Positions 54,058-64,000 of a stretch of DNA of 64,000 nucleotides are shown here, piece after piece (positions within the stretch are counted from its first letter, which is position 1; every line of letters begins with the position of its first letter). The notes beneath the pieces are model-generated. The model did no database searches, was not told where the DNA came from, and saw nothing but the letters and a program-made list of their open reading frames with translations. This DNA is from DATBAX01 sp963723765 (GTDB lineage Bacteria > Acidobacteriota > Terriglobia > Terriglobales > Acidobacteriaceae). The DNA is taken from the NCBI GenBank assembly GCA_963723765.1, contig CAVRSD010000005.1, forward strand, positions 434,001 through 498,000. The letters are read 5' to 3'. A program made the translations under genes and the position numbers.

Positions 54058-55440
54058 CTAGCTGTGACCGCCGGTCAACTCTTTTACAATGTTGTTCACA
54101 AAAGCTTTGGCATCGCCGAAGAGCATTAAGGTGTTGTCGAGATAGTAAAGAGGATTATCAATTCCGGCAAAACCTGGATTCATGCTGCGTTTGATGACCA
54201 TCACAGTGCGGGCCTTATCGACGTCAAGAATCGGCATGCCATAGATCGGACTCGATGCATCGCTGCGTGCCGCGGGATTGGTAACGTCGTTGGCGCCGAT
54301 CACCAAGGCGACGTCGGTTTGCGGAAAATCTCCGTTGATCTCGTCCATCTCGATCAGCCGGTCATAGGGAATATCCGACTCCGCCAGCAGCACGTTCATG
54401 TGTCCGGGCATGCGTCCCGCAACCGGATGAATGGCAAACCGGACATCCACACCGCGCTTGGTAAGAGCATCGTAAAGCTCGCGTACTTTGTGCTGCGCCT
54501 GTGCCACCGCCATGCCATAACCGGGAACCACTACGACTTTGTTCGCGGCTGCCAAAATTCCCGCCGCTTCCTCGGCAGTTGCGCTTCGCACAGGCTTCGC
54601 TTCTTGACCGCCTGCAGCAGCGACTTGCACTTGACCAAATGCACCAAACAGAACATTGGTAAACGAGCGGTTCATGGCTTTCGACATAATGACCGACAGA
54701 ATCAATCCCGAGGAACCATCCAGCGCGCCGGCAACGATCAGAAGCTTGTTATCCAGAACAAATCCCATAGCTGCAGCTGACAAACCGGCGTAGGCATTCA
54801 GCAGGGAGATGACCGTCGGCATATCCGCTCCCCCGATCGGAATGACCAGAAGTACACCGAAAATCAGAGCAATCGCGATCATGAACGGAAATAGCTGGGT
54901 CATCTCCGGATGCAGAACTAGAGCGACGGCTATCCCTACTGCTCCCACGAACAATAAAAAATTGACGAAGTTTTGCCCCTTATAGGTGAGCGGACGTTGC
55001 GGCAAAATCTCCTGGAGTTTCCCCGCAGCCATCAGACTGCCAGTAAACGTAAGACCTCCAAGAATGACTTCGAGTGACAGCACTCCCATCTTGAACGCTG
55101 GCACGTGAGGTGTGCTCAAGTAAAATTCCGCCGCGCCAACTACAGTGACGCAGAAAGCGCCGAAAGCATGGCTAAGCGCTGTCCGTTGGGGGACGGCCGT
55201 CATCTGCACGAGTCCGAGCGGAATGCCGATCCCTGTCCCTAACACCAGTGCGACAGCAATCCACTTATAGTCAACAATGCCCTGGCTAAGCAGCGTCCCG
55301 CCGATGGCCAGCAACATTCCGATTTCGCCGGCCCAAACCCCATGCCGCGCAGTCGTCGGCGAACTCATCCATTTCAATGAAAGGATGAAGAGAGCACTCG
55401 CGACCAGGTAGATAATTTCTATTACGTTCTGGGTCGTCAT
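54058..55440 (-). CDS. pntB: NAD(P) transhydrogenase subunit beta
   Basis: The 460-residue protein has about eight membrane helices, then the NADP(H)-binding domain: GYGMAVAQAQHKVREL, HPVAGRMPGHMNVLLAE, VIGANDVTNPAARS and VIKRSMNPGFAGIDNPLYY. The proton-pumping enzyme couples hydride transfer between NADH and NADP+ to the proton gradient. It overlaps pntA2 by 4 bp. Confidence 0.96.
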   Translation of the reverse strand: MTTQNVIEIIYLVASALFILSLKWMSSPTTARHGVWAGEIGMLLAIGGTLLSQGIVDYKWIAVALVLGTGIGIPLGLVQMTAVPQRTALSHAFGAFCVTVVGAAEFYLSTPHVPAFKMGVLSLEVILGGLTFTGSLMAAGKLQEILPQRPLTYKGQNFVNFLLFVGAVGIAVALVLHPEMTQLFPFMIAIALIFGVLLVIPIGGADMPTVISLLNAYAGLSAAAMGFVLDNKLLIVAGALDGSSGLILSVIMSKAMNRSFTNVLFGAFGQVQVAAAGGQEAKPVRSATAEEAAGILAAANKVVVVPGYGMAVAQAQHKVRELYDALTKRGVDVRFAIHPVAGRMPGHMNVLLAESDIPYDRLIEMDEINGDFPQTDVALVIGANDVTNPAARSDASSPIYGMPILDVDKARTVMVIKRSMNPGFAGIDNPLYYLDNTLMLFGDAKAFVNNIVKELTGGHS

Positions 55441-55736
55441 GGCTTGGTCGGACGGCTGGATTTAAACATTTTGAGCATGCGATCGGTGATCAGAAAACCA
55501 CCAACGATGTTGCTGGTAGCCGCAACCACGGCCAGAAAGCCGAGGATGAATGCCAGCTTGCTCTCATGCCTGCCCACCAGAACAATCGCGCCGACAACGG
55601 CTATCGCATCGAGTGCATTGGTCAGCGACATCAGAGGGGTGTGGAGCAGCGGCGAAACCCGGCGGATGACCTCAAATCCGATGAATGCCGCCAGCATGAA
55701 TACGAAAAGACCGTTCAGTAAGGCAGAAGAACCCAT
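55437..55736 (-). CDS. NAD(P) transhydrogenase subunit alpha, membrane part (PntA2)
   Basis: The 99-residue protein has three hydrophobic helices; GFEVIRRVSPLLHTPLMSLTN is the conserved first-helix region and GFLITDRMLKMF the end. Split alpha subunits are common in non-enteric bacteria. Its stop overlaps the pntB start and pntA1 lies just upstream. Confidence 0.93.
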   Translation of the reverse strand: MGSSALLNGLFVFMLAAFIGFEVIRRVSPLLHTPLMSLTNALDAIAVVGAIVLVGRHESKLAFILGFLAVVAATSNIVGGFLITDRMLKMFKSSRPTKP

Positions 55737-55758
55737 GCTTCCTCCAGCAGAACTTGAA

Positions 55759-56928
55759 CTACTGTGAAACCAACGCGGGCAGCGAGAAAAATTCTCGCAC
55801 CCGACCGTGGACCACTTCCCCGCCCCGCGTCAATAACGTTTCTCGAATAATGTCATCCTGCAAATTGATTTGCAGTTTTCCGTCTTTCATCAAAAGCAGA
55901 AGAAACGCGCTGATGTTTTTCGAATACATCTGGCTGGCATGATAAGGAACACCGCTTGCGAGATTGATGCGGCCAATAATCGTGACCCCGTGCTCGACCA
56001 CCGTCTCGCCAGGACGGGTCAATTCGCAGTTCCCTCCACGCTCGGCCGCGAGATCAAAAATCACCGAACCCTGCGCCATTCCCTTCACCATCTCCGCAGT
56101 CACCAGTATGGGAGCTTTTTTTCCGGGAACCACTGCTGTCGTGATGACCACGTCGCTCTCGCCCACTACTTTGGTGAGAAGCTCGCGCTGCCGCGCATAG
56201 AAGGTCTCGTCCTGTGCCGTGCCATATCCGCGGGCGTCCTGAGCGTCTTTGGCTTCCAGCGGTAGCTCGACAAAACGCCCTCCCAGGCTAAGCACCTGCT
56301 CCTTCACCGCAGGCCGTAGATCGTAAGCAGAGACGACCGCACCCAGCCGTCGCGCCGTCGCAATGGCCTGTAGGCCGGCCACACCGACGCCCATAATCAA
56401 GACGCGGCTTGGCGTAATAGTTCCTGCGGCAGTCGTCATCATCGGGAAAATTCTGGGAAGCGTATCGGCGGCGATCAAGACCGCCTTGTAGCCGGAGATC
56501 GTCGCCATCGACGAAAGCGCATCCATGCTCTGGGCACGCGTGGTTCGTGGAACCAGCTCAACCGAAAAGGAAGTCACTCCGGTCGCCGCGATCTGCTGGA
56601 CTGTGTCGATCGAGCCGAGAGGCCGCAAAAATCCAATCACTATCTGATCTTTGCGCAGGAGCGGAAGGTCCGCATTGCCATTTACATCATTGGCTCCGTA
56701 ACCAAGCACCTGGACAAGAATGTCTGCCGCACCGAAAACAGCCCCGCGGTCTGGCAGAATCTTTGCACCCTTCTCCACATATTGGGCGTCTGTGTATCCT
56801 GCTTCCAGGCCAGCCCCAGCTTCGACCACAATTTCAAACCCAGCCTTCATCAGGTTAGGGACAATCGCGGGCACCAACGCAACCCGTCGTTCTCCTGGAT
56901 AACTCTCTCTTGCGACGCCAACGATCAC
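55759..56928 (-). CDS. NAD(P) transhydrogenase subunit alpha, NAD-binding part (PntA1)
   Basis: The GTG at 56928, preceded by GAGG nine bases earlier, gives 389 residues starting with IVGVARESYPGERRVALVP, the conserved alanine-dehydrogenase-like start. The NAD loop is MGVGVAGLQAIATARRLGA, and SAYDLRPAVKEQ follows. An ATG 20 codons earlier is possible. It is the first gene of the pntA1-pntA2-pntB operon, with gaps of 22 bp and an overlap. Confidence 0.92.
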   Translation of the reverse strand: MIVGVARESYPGERRVALVPAIVPNLMKAGFEIVVEAGAGLEAGYTDAQYVEKGAKILPDRGAVFGAADILVQVLGYGANDVNGNADLPLLRKDQIVIGFLRPLGSIDTVQQIAATGVTSFSVELVPRTTRAQSMDALSSMATISGYKAVLIAADTLPRIFPMMTTAAGTITPSRVLIMGVGVAGLQAIATARRLGAVVSAYDLRPAVKEQVLSLGGRFVELPLEAKDAQDARGYGTAQDETFYARQRELLTKVVGESDVVITTAVVPGKKAPILVTAEMVKGMAQGSVIFDLAAERGGNCELTRPGETVVEHGVTIIGRINLASGVPYHASQMYSKNISAFLLLLMKDGKLQINLQDDIIRETLLTRGGEVVHGRVREFFSLPALVSQ

Positions 56929-57077
56929 GCGGCTAGCCCTCGTTAAGTTTCGAAGAGGTATTGTAACTGCCCGCAAGAGAAAGTCCACAGGCGTTAAGAA
57001 GAACTTTCGAAAGAAGGCAGGCAGACTCGGCCGGCTTGGATTGGCTGAGGACTGATTGCTGAAAACTGACAGCCGAA

Positions 57078-59183
57078 TTACCGGCGGGGATCGCCGTCAT
57101 CGAGTACGTATCGGATCTTGCGGGCCAAGTTGTCCATGAGGAATGGTTTCTGGAGGACAGCCACCTGGCTCGTGTCTTCGTCACTCAATGTCACGTGTTC
57201 CGGATAGCCCGACATGAAAAGCACTCTCATCTGTGGACGCACCCGGGTGAGGCGGTTCGCTAATTCCCGGCCACCGATATTGGGCATCAGGATGTCTGTC
57301 AGCAGTAGATCAATTGTATGCTCGTACTTACTGGCCATCTGTAGGGCTTTCTCCCCGTCCACCGCATGCAGCACGGTGTAACCGTTTCGCCGTAGAAATT
57401 CTCCGACCAGGTCGCGAATGCCATCCTGATCTTCCACTAGAAGCACGGTCTCGGTACCCTTGGGCACTTTGATCGGCGACGTTTTATTGGCGTATGCAGT
57501 CGCTGATTTTTCAATTTCTTCGACCTGGGGAAGATAAATCTCAAATGTCGTTCCCTTCCCAGGTTCGCTCGAAACCCAGATCCAGCCACCCGTCTGTTTG
57601 ACCACTCCATAAACAGTCGCTAATCCCAACCCCGTACCTTTTCCCGGTTCCTTGGTGGTAAAAAAAGGCTCAAATATGCGAGCCTGGGTTTCAGTATCCA
57701 TGCCTATCCCAGTGTCACTGACGTTCAGCCTCACGTATCGGCCTGGTGACACACCTTCGTGGCTTCGAACGTAAGCTTCGTCCAATTCGACGTTACATGT
57801 TTCAATGACCAGTTTTCCGCCCTGCGGCATGGCGTCGCGGGCATTCACCGCGAGGTTCAGAATCACCTGCTCCATCTGCCCTGGATCAGCCTTCACCCGC
57901 CACAATGACTGGGCCCGAGTCACATTCAGCTCTATATTTTTCCCGATCAGCCGGTCCAGCATCTTTGCCACTTCAGTCAGCACCACATTCAGGTCCAGCA
58001 CCTTCGGTTGCAATACCTGTTTGCGGCTGAAAGCCAGCAATTGGCGCGTCAGGGAAGCCGCCCGCACCACCGCATGCTCGATTTCGACCGCATCTTTGTG
58101 GGCAGGATCGTTTGCCCCAATCCGTTCGCGTAGGCGCTCATTGTGCGCCTGGATCAGCATGAGAAGATTGTTGAAATCGTGGGCCACGCCTCCCGCCAAC
58201 TGGCCCACTGCCTCCATTTTTTGCGAATGTCTAAGCTGGTCCTCCAGACGCTTGCGTTCCGTGATGTCATACATCACGCCTTGCATGAGCAGTCTTTGGC
58301 TGTCGGTATCGCGCAACATCACAGCCTCGTCACGAAACCACAGGACTCTGCCGTCACGGGCAAACATGCGGTATTCGGCTTGAAACAATTCGTGAGTTTC
58401 CTGAAAGCGCTTCTCCGCCGCCAACGCGATATGACGATCTTCGGGTTGGATGCGGTCCATCCAATTCGCTGGAGTGGACAACCATTCCCCTGGAGAAAAA
58501 CCAAGGATGGATTCGATCTGGGGGCTCACGTAATGCCAGGGCCCTTCAGCGCCAAGTTCGGCGACATAGGTGATTGCAGGGAGACGTTCCACCAGTGTGC
58601 GATACCGGGATTCCGCAGCCCGCAGTTCTGCTTTGGCCCGCTCGCGCTCAATGGCGATCCCCACCAAATGAGTCGCATGGGCTATCAGCTGTAAATGCTG
58701 TTCGTCTGGACTGCGAGGCTCCCGGTAGTAGATGGCAAAGGTCCCCAGAATCTTGCCATTCTGAGAAGCAATTGGCGTGGACCAACAGGCCCGGAGTCCA
58801 TGGCGCAAGGCCAGTTGGCTAAAATCTGTCCACAACGGATCGTTGGCAATGTCAGAAACCACAACCTGTCGCCGGCGAAAAACCGCAGTGCCACACGATC
58901 CCTTGCGCGGTCCAATTTGAAGCCCATCTATGGCCTGGCTATATTCCTTCGGAAGACTCGGAGAAGCACTCGATCGCAGAGTGATTCCATCACTCTCCAG
59001 CAGAAGTACGGAGCAAAGCAGTCCGCTATATCGGGTCTCGACTTGGGTGCAAACAGCTTCCAGGACATCCGTGAGAGGAGTCTGGGCCATAATGAGCGCC
59101 AGAATGTTCTCATCGAGCTGCGATAGAGCTTCGGCCGCTTTCTGAGGATCCGGACTCGCGGCTAACTGAACGCCTGTGGACAT
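57078..59183 (-). CDS. Hybrid histidine kinase: GAF, PAS, HisKA, HATPase and receiver domain
   Basis: The 701-residue cytoplasmic protein contains a GAF domain (about 30-180), a PAS/PAC unit (about 190-312), HisKA with His335 (GGVAHDFNNLL), HATPase with NLAVNARDAM (443-452), DTGIGM and GKGTGLGLAT (515-524), and a C-terminal receiver. In the receiver Asp630 (LLLTDILMP), the acidic pair Glu584-Asp585 and Lys679 form the phospho-site. No membrane helix is present, so it senses a cytoplasmic signal. It is not next to a DNA-binding response regulator. Confidence 0.92.
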   Translation of the reverse strand: MSTGVQLAASPDPQKAAEALSQLDENILALIMAQTPLTDVLEAVCTQVETRYSGLLCSVLLLESDGITLRSSASPSLPKEYSQAIDGLQIGPRKGSCGTAVFRRRQVVVSDIANDPLWTDFSQLALRHGLRACWSTPIASQNGKILGTFAIYYREPRSPDEQHLQLIAHATHLVGIAIERERAKAELRAAESRYRTLVERLPAITYVAELGAEGPWHYVSPQIESILGFSPGEWLSTPANWMDRIQPEDRHIALAAEKRFQETHELFQAEYRMFARDGRVLWFRDEAVMLRDTDSQRLLMQGVMYDITERKRLEDQLRHSQKMEAVGQLAGGVAHDFNNLLMLIQAHNERLRERIGANDPAHKDAVEIEHAVVRAASLTRQLLAFSRKQVLQPKVLDLNVVLTEVAKMLDRLIGKNIELNVTRAQSLWRVKADPGQMEQVILNLAVNARDAMPQGGKLVIETCNVELDEAYVRSHEGVSPGRYVRLNVSDTGIGMDTETQARIFEPFFTTKEPGKGTGLGLATVYGVVKQTGGWIWVSSEPGKGTTFEIYLPQVEEIEKSATAYANKTSPIKVPKGTETVLLVEDQDGIRDLVGEFLRRNGYTVLHAVDGEKALQMASKYEHTIDLLLTDILMPNIGGRELANRLTRVRPQMRVLFMSGYPEHVTLSDEDTSQVAVLQKPFLMDNLARKIRYVLDDGDPRR

Positions 59184-59472
59184 GCTGATTGCACGCGACT
59201 TTCTTCGGACTTTCTTTTGAAATTTTTAATGCGGGAGGCCTGTCTCAATGCTCTCGCGCCAGGGCCTGCTCTGAAACCACACAACTTCCCTGCGGTCATT
59301 ATTTAGTGCGGATAGCCAGGAGCGCCACGTTACCGGCGTAACGTACTGTCTGGAAGTGAATAGAAATGCCAGGAATATTGTGGTAGATCGTAGAGGCGGA
59401 GGTGGCATAGACCAGTTCGGGTTGGCCTGTCAGCATAGCCTATGGATATGGTGCACAAAGAGATACGAGGAG

Positions 59473-62400
59473 TCATTTTGATAGTGATAAGTGGTCCAAG
59501 GGCTTCAGACCAAGTTGCCGCAATAGCTCGGCAAATCTTGGATCGCTTCGCAGTGGATCAGCAAATGGTTCACTGGGAAGGTTTACTAGATAGTCGCAGC
59601 GTTCCTCATAAGCCTTATTCAGCCAGTTGAAAGACTCATTTTTATCGTCCAGACCGATATAGATGATCGCGAAATAGAGAGCCGGCACGTACTGTTTCGT
59701 GGCGTCTGCCTGTAACCGCGAAAGCAGCTGAACGGCCTGTGCCCGATGTCCCGACATGGCATAATCATGTGCAACGAGGGCTAGTATCGCAGGGTCGTTG
59801 GGAGCGCCAGCCAGCATCCGTTCAAAAACCTGGTTCGCTTGCGCATACATCTTCTTTTGTTCGTAGGCTCGCGCAAGATTGACTAAAGCAATCGCAAAAG
59901 ATGGATCCAGTTGCAGCGCCTTCTGGTTGGCGGCAATGGTGAGATCGTATTCTCTGTCCTGGTAGTATGCCTCTCCCACAGCCGAATTGAGCAACGGGGA
60001 AAGGGGATCAAGATCACGGGCTTGTTGTCTTTCCTGTATCGCTTCTTTCAAATCGCCCATGGCCGTCAGGTAGTAACCGTAATACTGGTGTGCGGTGGCA
60101 TACGCAGGTTGCAAGCGTATGGCTTCCAGGAATTCTTGATCCGCTTTGGGGTAGTCTCTCTCGTAAGAAAGCTGGGCGTAACCTAGCGAAACGTGTGCTT
60201 CCGCCAAATAAGGATCCAACGTCAGGGCCTTATACGCGGCAGCTTCAGCCTTGGGAAAGGCTTCCTTTGGTGTCAGAAAGGAATAAGGAGCGGAACCCAA
60301 CAGAGAGTAGCTGTCGGCAAGACCGGCATATGCGGGCGCGTACTCAGGGTCCTGTGCGATCGAGGCATCGAAATAGCTGACTGCCTTCTTCAGATCTTCC
60401 GTAGTTCGCTTGTTCCAAAAGAACCGGCCAGTGAGATATGACTCATACGCCTGTTGATTGACTTGATGTACCGGATGAAGATCCTTGGGCAATTGCTCCA
60501 GTACGGCAGATCTGATCGTTGTGGCGATTTCAACCATAATCGGAATGATGTCTTCAGGCTTGTCAATGTCACGTTCATAGCTATCGCCCCAAATGCCTGT
60601 CTGGTCCGCAGTCAAAATGAGTTGCACAGTGACCGCGACTTTGTGGTTTACCAGGAGAACGGTTCCGTGCAGCAAGTAGCCGGAATTGTATTTGTCCGCG
60701 ATCTGGGCCGGCGTTAAGGAAGCCGCATTCGGTGGAAGCTGGACTACTGTCAATAAATGAGGATGAAGCAACTCCAGACTGCTGGTCATCTCCTCCGTCA
60801 AGCCCTCGCTAATACGCTGCGCCTCTGGATCACCACTCAGATTCTGGAAGGGCAGAATGGCAAGTCTGCTCGGGGTTACTGGCGGAGGAACCCAGTGCTT
60901 CCACGCTGCAATTCCAATCGCCAACAAAACGATTGCCAGAACAATTCCATAAGCAATTCGTTTATTAGGTTTAGGTCCCGGAATCGGCCTGGGTGTTTTC
61001 AACCGTTTTTTTGAGACTGGTTGGACGGGCGCAAGTTCTTGCAGACCGACCCGGCTAAGCAGATCCAGAAAGCGTTTATCTGCACGCACTCCATCGAAGA
61101 CGGCCCCGATTCGCAAATAAATCAGCAACCCATCGCGGTCCTCAAGAGATTTGTCCAACCATTCAAAAGCGTCATCCTTCTGGCGGAGCCCACAATAAAC
61201 CAGAGCAATGGCGACTGCTGGGACATACCTTTCTTTGCGAATATTCAGCAGATCATTGAGAATTTGCTGCGCCTCGTTGCGTCTCCCTGCCAGAGCGTAA
61301 GCCTGCCCCAGGAACCCTCGCCAAAGCGGGATCTCTCCCGCGATCTGCAACGCCCGTTGAATCGCTTCAATGGCTTCGTCGAACCGTGCTTTCGGAAGCA
61401 TGGCCAACCCTTGCGTGAGGTGGGCCAACGGAAAATTGGGATCCATCGCTATGGTTCCGCGCAGATGTTCGATGGCCTCGTCGAATTGGCCGGAACTATA
61501 AAACAAAAGCCCCAAGCTATGATGAAAGGTCGGAGAGAAAGGATCGAGTTGTTGCGCGATCTTAACTTCCCTCAAGGCCTCATCAAAACGCGAGAGCCCC
61601 ATGAGGTAAACGGCATACCAATAATGAGCAACCGCATAACCGCGATTGAGGTCGATGGCTCGCACGAATTCAGTTTCCGCACCCGGCCAGTCATGCTCAT
61701 AGCGGAACTTCACCATCGCCAACGATACATGAGCTTCGGCGAGACTCTCCTCAATGCCTAGCGCCTTCGTGGCCGCCGATTTCGCCTTGGGCATAAAGTC
61801 AGCGGGCGCTCTTAATCCATATTCGCCCGCACCCATCAGAATCAGACAGTGGGCCAAACCGGCATAGGTGACTGCTGACTCGGGATCAACTTCGATTGCC
61901 CTCTGATAATAGTCAGCGGCTTTGCGAAAATTTTCGTCGGTATTCTGCCGGTTCCAGAAATATCGGCCTCGAAGATACAGATCGTAAGCCTCAGGATTGA
62001 CGGATGCCTCGAGCGTCGCGGTTTCAACACTCAAGTTCCAGGTTTCCAGAAGTGAAGCACTTACCGTCGATTTAGTCTGTGGCAAATCAGCCCCACGAAG
62101 TGGTTGGGGGCGGGCCTGGCTTACCTTGTCTTTTATGTTTCTGGCAATCGCAAGAGCCACCTGCGATTGCAGGCTCAGTATGTCGCTCAGATCACGCTCA
62201 TAACTCTCGGCCCAAAGGTTTTGATCGGTGCTGGCTTGGATGAGCTCGGCGCTAATGCGAACCCGATTCCCTACCCGAAGCACCGATCCTTCCACAATGG
62301 CATCTACGCCTAACTCACGCGCGATGGCAGGAACAGTCTTTCGCACACCTTTGTACTGCATGATCGAAGCCCGGGAGATGACGTGCAGCCCGCTTATTTT

Positions 62401-63403
62401 GGTCAGCGCGGTAATCAACGACTCGGTCAGGCCATCGGCAAAATATTCCTGACCCGGAGCACCCGAGAAATCCTCCAGCGGCAATACTGCGACGGAGCGG
62501 ATCGCAAGCGGTTCCGAAACAATCTTCGTTGGCTGACGATATTCACCGATAGGCTGGATTGCCTCAAGCGCGGCGCGGATTTCACTGGCCCGCTGATATC
62601 GCTGTCCGATCTGTTTGTGCAGGCAATGGTGAATGATCTTGGCGAGCTGCCCCGGCACTTGATCTGAGAGCGGAGCCGGAGCCCCATGCAATATCGCCTC
62701 CACAAGTTCTTTGAGGCTTTGGCCCTCGAAGGGCATACTTCCACTGGTCATTTCGTAGAGCAGCACGCCCATGCTCCAAATATCGTTGCGAGCGTCACTC
62801 GGGCCCAGCTTAATCACTTCAGGAGGCCAGTAGTGCGGGGTTCCCACGATCGAGCGGGAGCTGCTGTTCAGTCCTGGGGTGACGAACGAACTGGGCACTT
62901 CAGTACTACGTTTAATTTTTGAAAGACCAAAATCCAAAAGCTTGATACGGCCCTCGGGAGTGACCATGACATTGGCGCTCTTGAGATCGCGGTGAATGAC
63001 GTCGCGTTCGTGTGCGTGCGAAACTGCGGCGGCAATCTTGACTCCATAATCGACGATGTCCTCGAAAGGAAGTCTGCCATGAGCTGAAATGAGCTTGGTA
63101 AGCACTTGACCTTCGACAAACTCCATCACAATCCCGGTCTGACCCGAAGCTTCTTCAACATCTTTAATGATGCAAATATTTGGATGATTTAAGGACGAGG
63201 CTATCCGGGCTTCGGCCAGGAGTTGTTCACGCGCTGCCGATGTGTCGGCAAGTGGTGTCCTCACTAATGAGTTTGATGGCAACAGTACATTCGAGCCGGG
63301 GATCCCAGGCTCGGTACACCACGCCCATTCCGCTGACAGCCACCAGCTCCTGAAGATGGTAACGGCCAAAAGCTCTGCCAGTGAATGATGCGCCGTCGGC
63401 CAT
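59473..63403 (-). pseudogene. Ser/Thr protein kinase with two FlgO/TolB-like and TPR modules, one-base frameshift in the N-lobe
   Basis: Reading from ATG 63403 gives the kinase N-lobe: SGMGVVYRAWD glycine loop and VAIKLI with the ATP lysine Lys44. A TGA at 63227-63229 closes that frame. The second frame continues with AAREQLLAEARIASSLNHPNI, HRDLKSANV (catalytic Asp), DFGLSK, WSMGVLLYEM. Treating a base near 63256 as extra (GACACC) rejoins them and gives about 1309 residues. Then follow a FlgO/TolB-like domain (VAVLPLEDFSG), TPR repeats, a membrane helix (IVLLAIGIAAW), a second FlgO-like domain (LAILPFQNLSG) and more TPRs. This family is frequent in Acidobacteriota; the partners are unknown. 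Confidence 0.8.
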
Positions 63404-63608
63404 GGCAGCAGGTTAGACGCTGTATTGTGGCAAGTCAATGAACTCGCTGCATGAACGTATCAGTTTCGCCGAGTCGTTGACTAGTCTCTACAAAACAGGG
63501 GCGATCCACTGCCAGAAAACTTGCCAGATGCCAGAATTACTGCCATGCGGAAAACCTTACATGCGGCGTACCAAATCAAAAAGAAACAAAGTAGAGAGAT
63601 GGAGCTTT

Positions 63609-64000
63609 TTAGTCTTGCGATACTGGAGTTGTATCCACAACGCCGAGGCGTTGGATCTTGGTGCGCAACCCTTCGCGGCTCAGTCCGAGAATTTGGGCTG
63701 CTTGGGTGCGGTTACCGTTAGTGTGATCAAGAACTTTGCGAATCAGCTTCTTCTCCATTTCCGCCAGAGACATGGGAGGAAAGTCGCCCGCCGCCTTAAT
63801 TTTGTTTCGCGCGGATCGATTAAAACGGTCGCTCAAAGCGCTGGCTGGAACCTCTTCGCCAGGAGCCGATATTGCCACGAGACGTGCGATCTCCCCCTCC
63901 AACTCGCGGATATTGCCGGGAAATCCGTACGAGGTCAACGCCGCCAGACACTCACCGGTGAGATGAGGTGGTCTCCGCCCAATTCGATTGGAGGAGGCCT
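63609..64000 (-). CDS. Sigma-54-dependent Fis-type response regulator, C-terminal part (runs off the right edge)
   Basis: The open frame reaches the window edge. The end of the AAA+ domain shows the R-finger-proximal stretch YGFPGNIRELEGEIARLV, the counterpart of the WPGNVRELEN motif. A Fis helix-turn-helix follows (LIRKVLDHTNGNRTQAAQIL and then GLSREGLRTKIQRLG). The GAFTGA region and the Walker motifs must lie beyond 64000, so activity cannot be judged. The adjacent kinase-TPR gene is on the same strand, 206 bp downstream. Confidence 0.88.
   Translation of the reverse strand, partial: ASSNRIGRRPPHLTGECLAALTSYGFPGNIRELEGEIARLVAISAPGEEVPASALSDRFNRSARNKIKAAGDFPPMSLAEMEKKLIRKVLDHTNGNRTQAAQILGLSREGLRTKIQRLGVVDTTPVSQD

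Noticed and set aside
1..64000. CRISPR array, tRNA or rRNA genes
   Set aside because: No regular spaced repeats with variable spacers, no cloverleaf-like intergenic segment and no rRNA-like sequence were recognised by eye. A tRNAscan or Infernal run would settle this.
1..64000. Prophage or insertion sequence
   Set aside because: No transposase, integrase, portal or tail gene is present. The short inverted repeats are not bounded by transposase genes.

Overview
The window looks like a chromosomal segment of an Acidobacteriota bacterium (class Terriglobia, Koribacter-like). The clues are a TonB-dependent receptor-like porin with an N-terminal carboxypeptidase-regulatory domain, an ASPIC/UnbV (CRTAC1-like) protein, many DUF-only secreted proteins, large Ser/Thr kinase-TPR proteins, and many short palindromic spacer repeats. 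No rRNA, tRNA, CRISPR array, insertion sequence or prophage gene was found. Placement is inferred from gene content, not from a marker phylogeny.

Layout. 1-741: 5' part of glnD. 980-7426: ATP synthase operon b-b'-delta-alpha-gamma-beta-epsilon, without subunits a and c. 7778-9570: hfq-hflX. 9770-10547: frameshifted membrane protein. 10621-14244: outer-membrane receptor. 14610-22422: mixed housekeeping and hypothetical genes (DUF309, DegT aminotransferase, SH3 and Ig-like lipoproteins, DUF2203, nadA, DUF1906, DUF899). 22693-24842: moaA and a GDSL esterase, both frameshifted. 25081-30127: electron-transfer-flavoprotein locus (etfB, etfA, ETF-QO) holding a Phd/PIN toxin-antitoxin pair. 30289-39783: small conserved genes, threonine aldolase, an RND efflux pair, an ornithine-cyclodeaminase-like gene, an aminotransferase and DUF1223. 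39884-44202: divergent GH116 glycosidase and CRTAC1-like protein. 44218-53961: a probable RiPP-type peptide-modification locus. 54058-56928: pntA1-pntA2-pntB transhydrogenase. 57078-64000: hybrid histidine kinase, Ser/Thr kinase-TPR protein, and the end of a sigma-54 activator.

The most interesting region is 44218-53961, on the minus strand. A PqqD-like protein, a SPASM radical SAM enzyme, an HPr-kinase-like protein and a 2009-residue chain are encoded in line. The giant chain joins a signal-peptidase-like (S26) domain to DUF11 repeats and a C25 gingipain-like protease domain. Between the radical SAM and kinase genes lies a 58-codon ORF (51206-51382) behind a GGAGG site. It has a YxxPxL leader motif, a Cys-containing C-terminal half and a terminal serine, and is the likely precursor peptide. 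The gene set resembles a lasso-peptide locus in its leader motif, PqqD-like recognition protein and HprK-like kinase, but the lasso cyclase and B2 protease are absent and a radical SAM enzyme is present.

Two window-wide features matter to any reader. First, five genes carry six apparent single-base frameshifts; correcting them restores full-length families, so sequence errors are a serious possibility. Second, families of short inverted repeats fill intergenic spaces, and one repeat tract sits in frame inside moaA.
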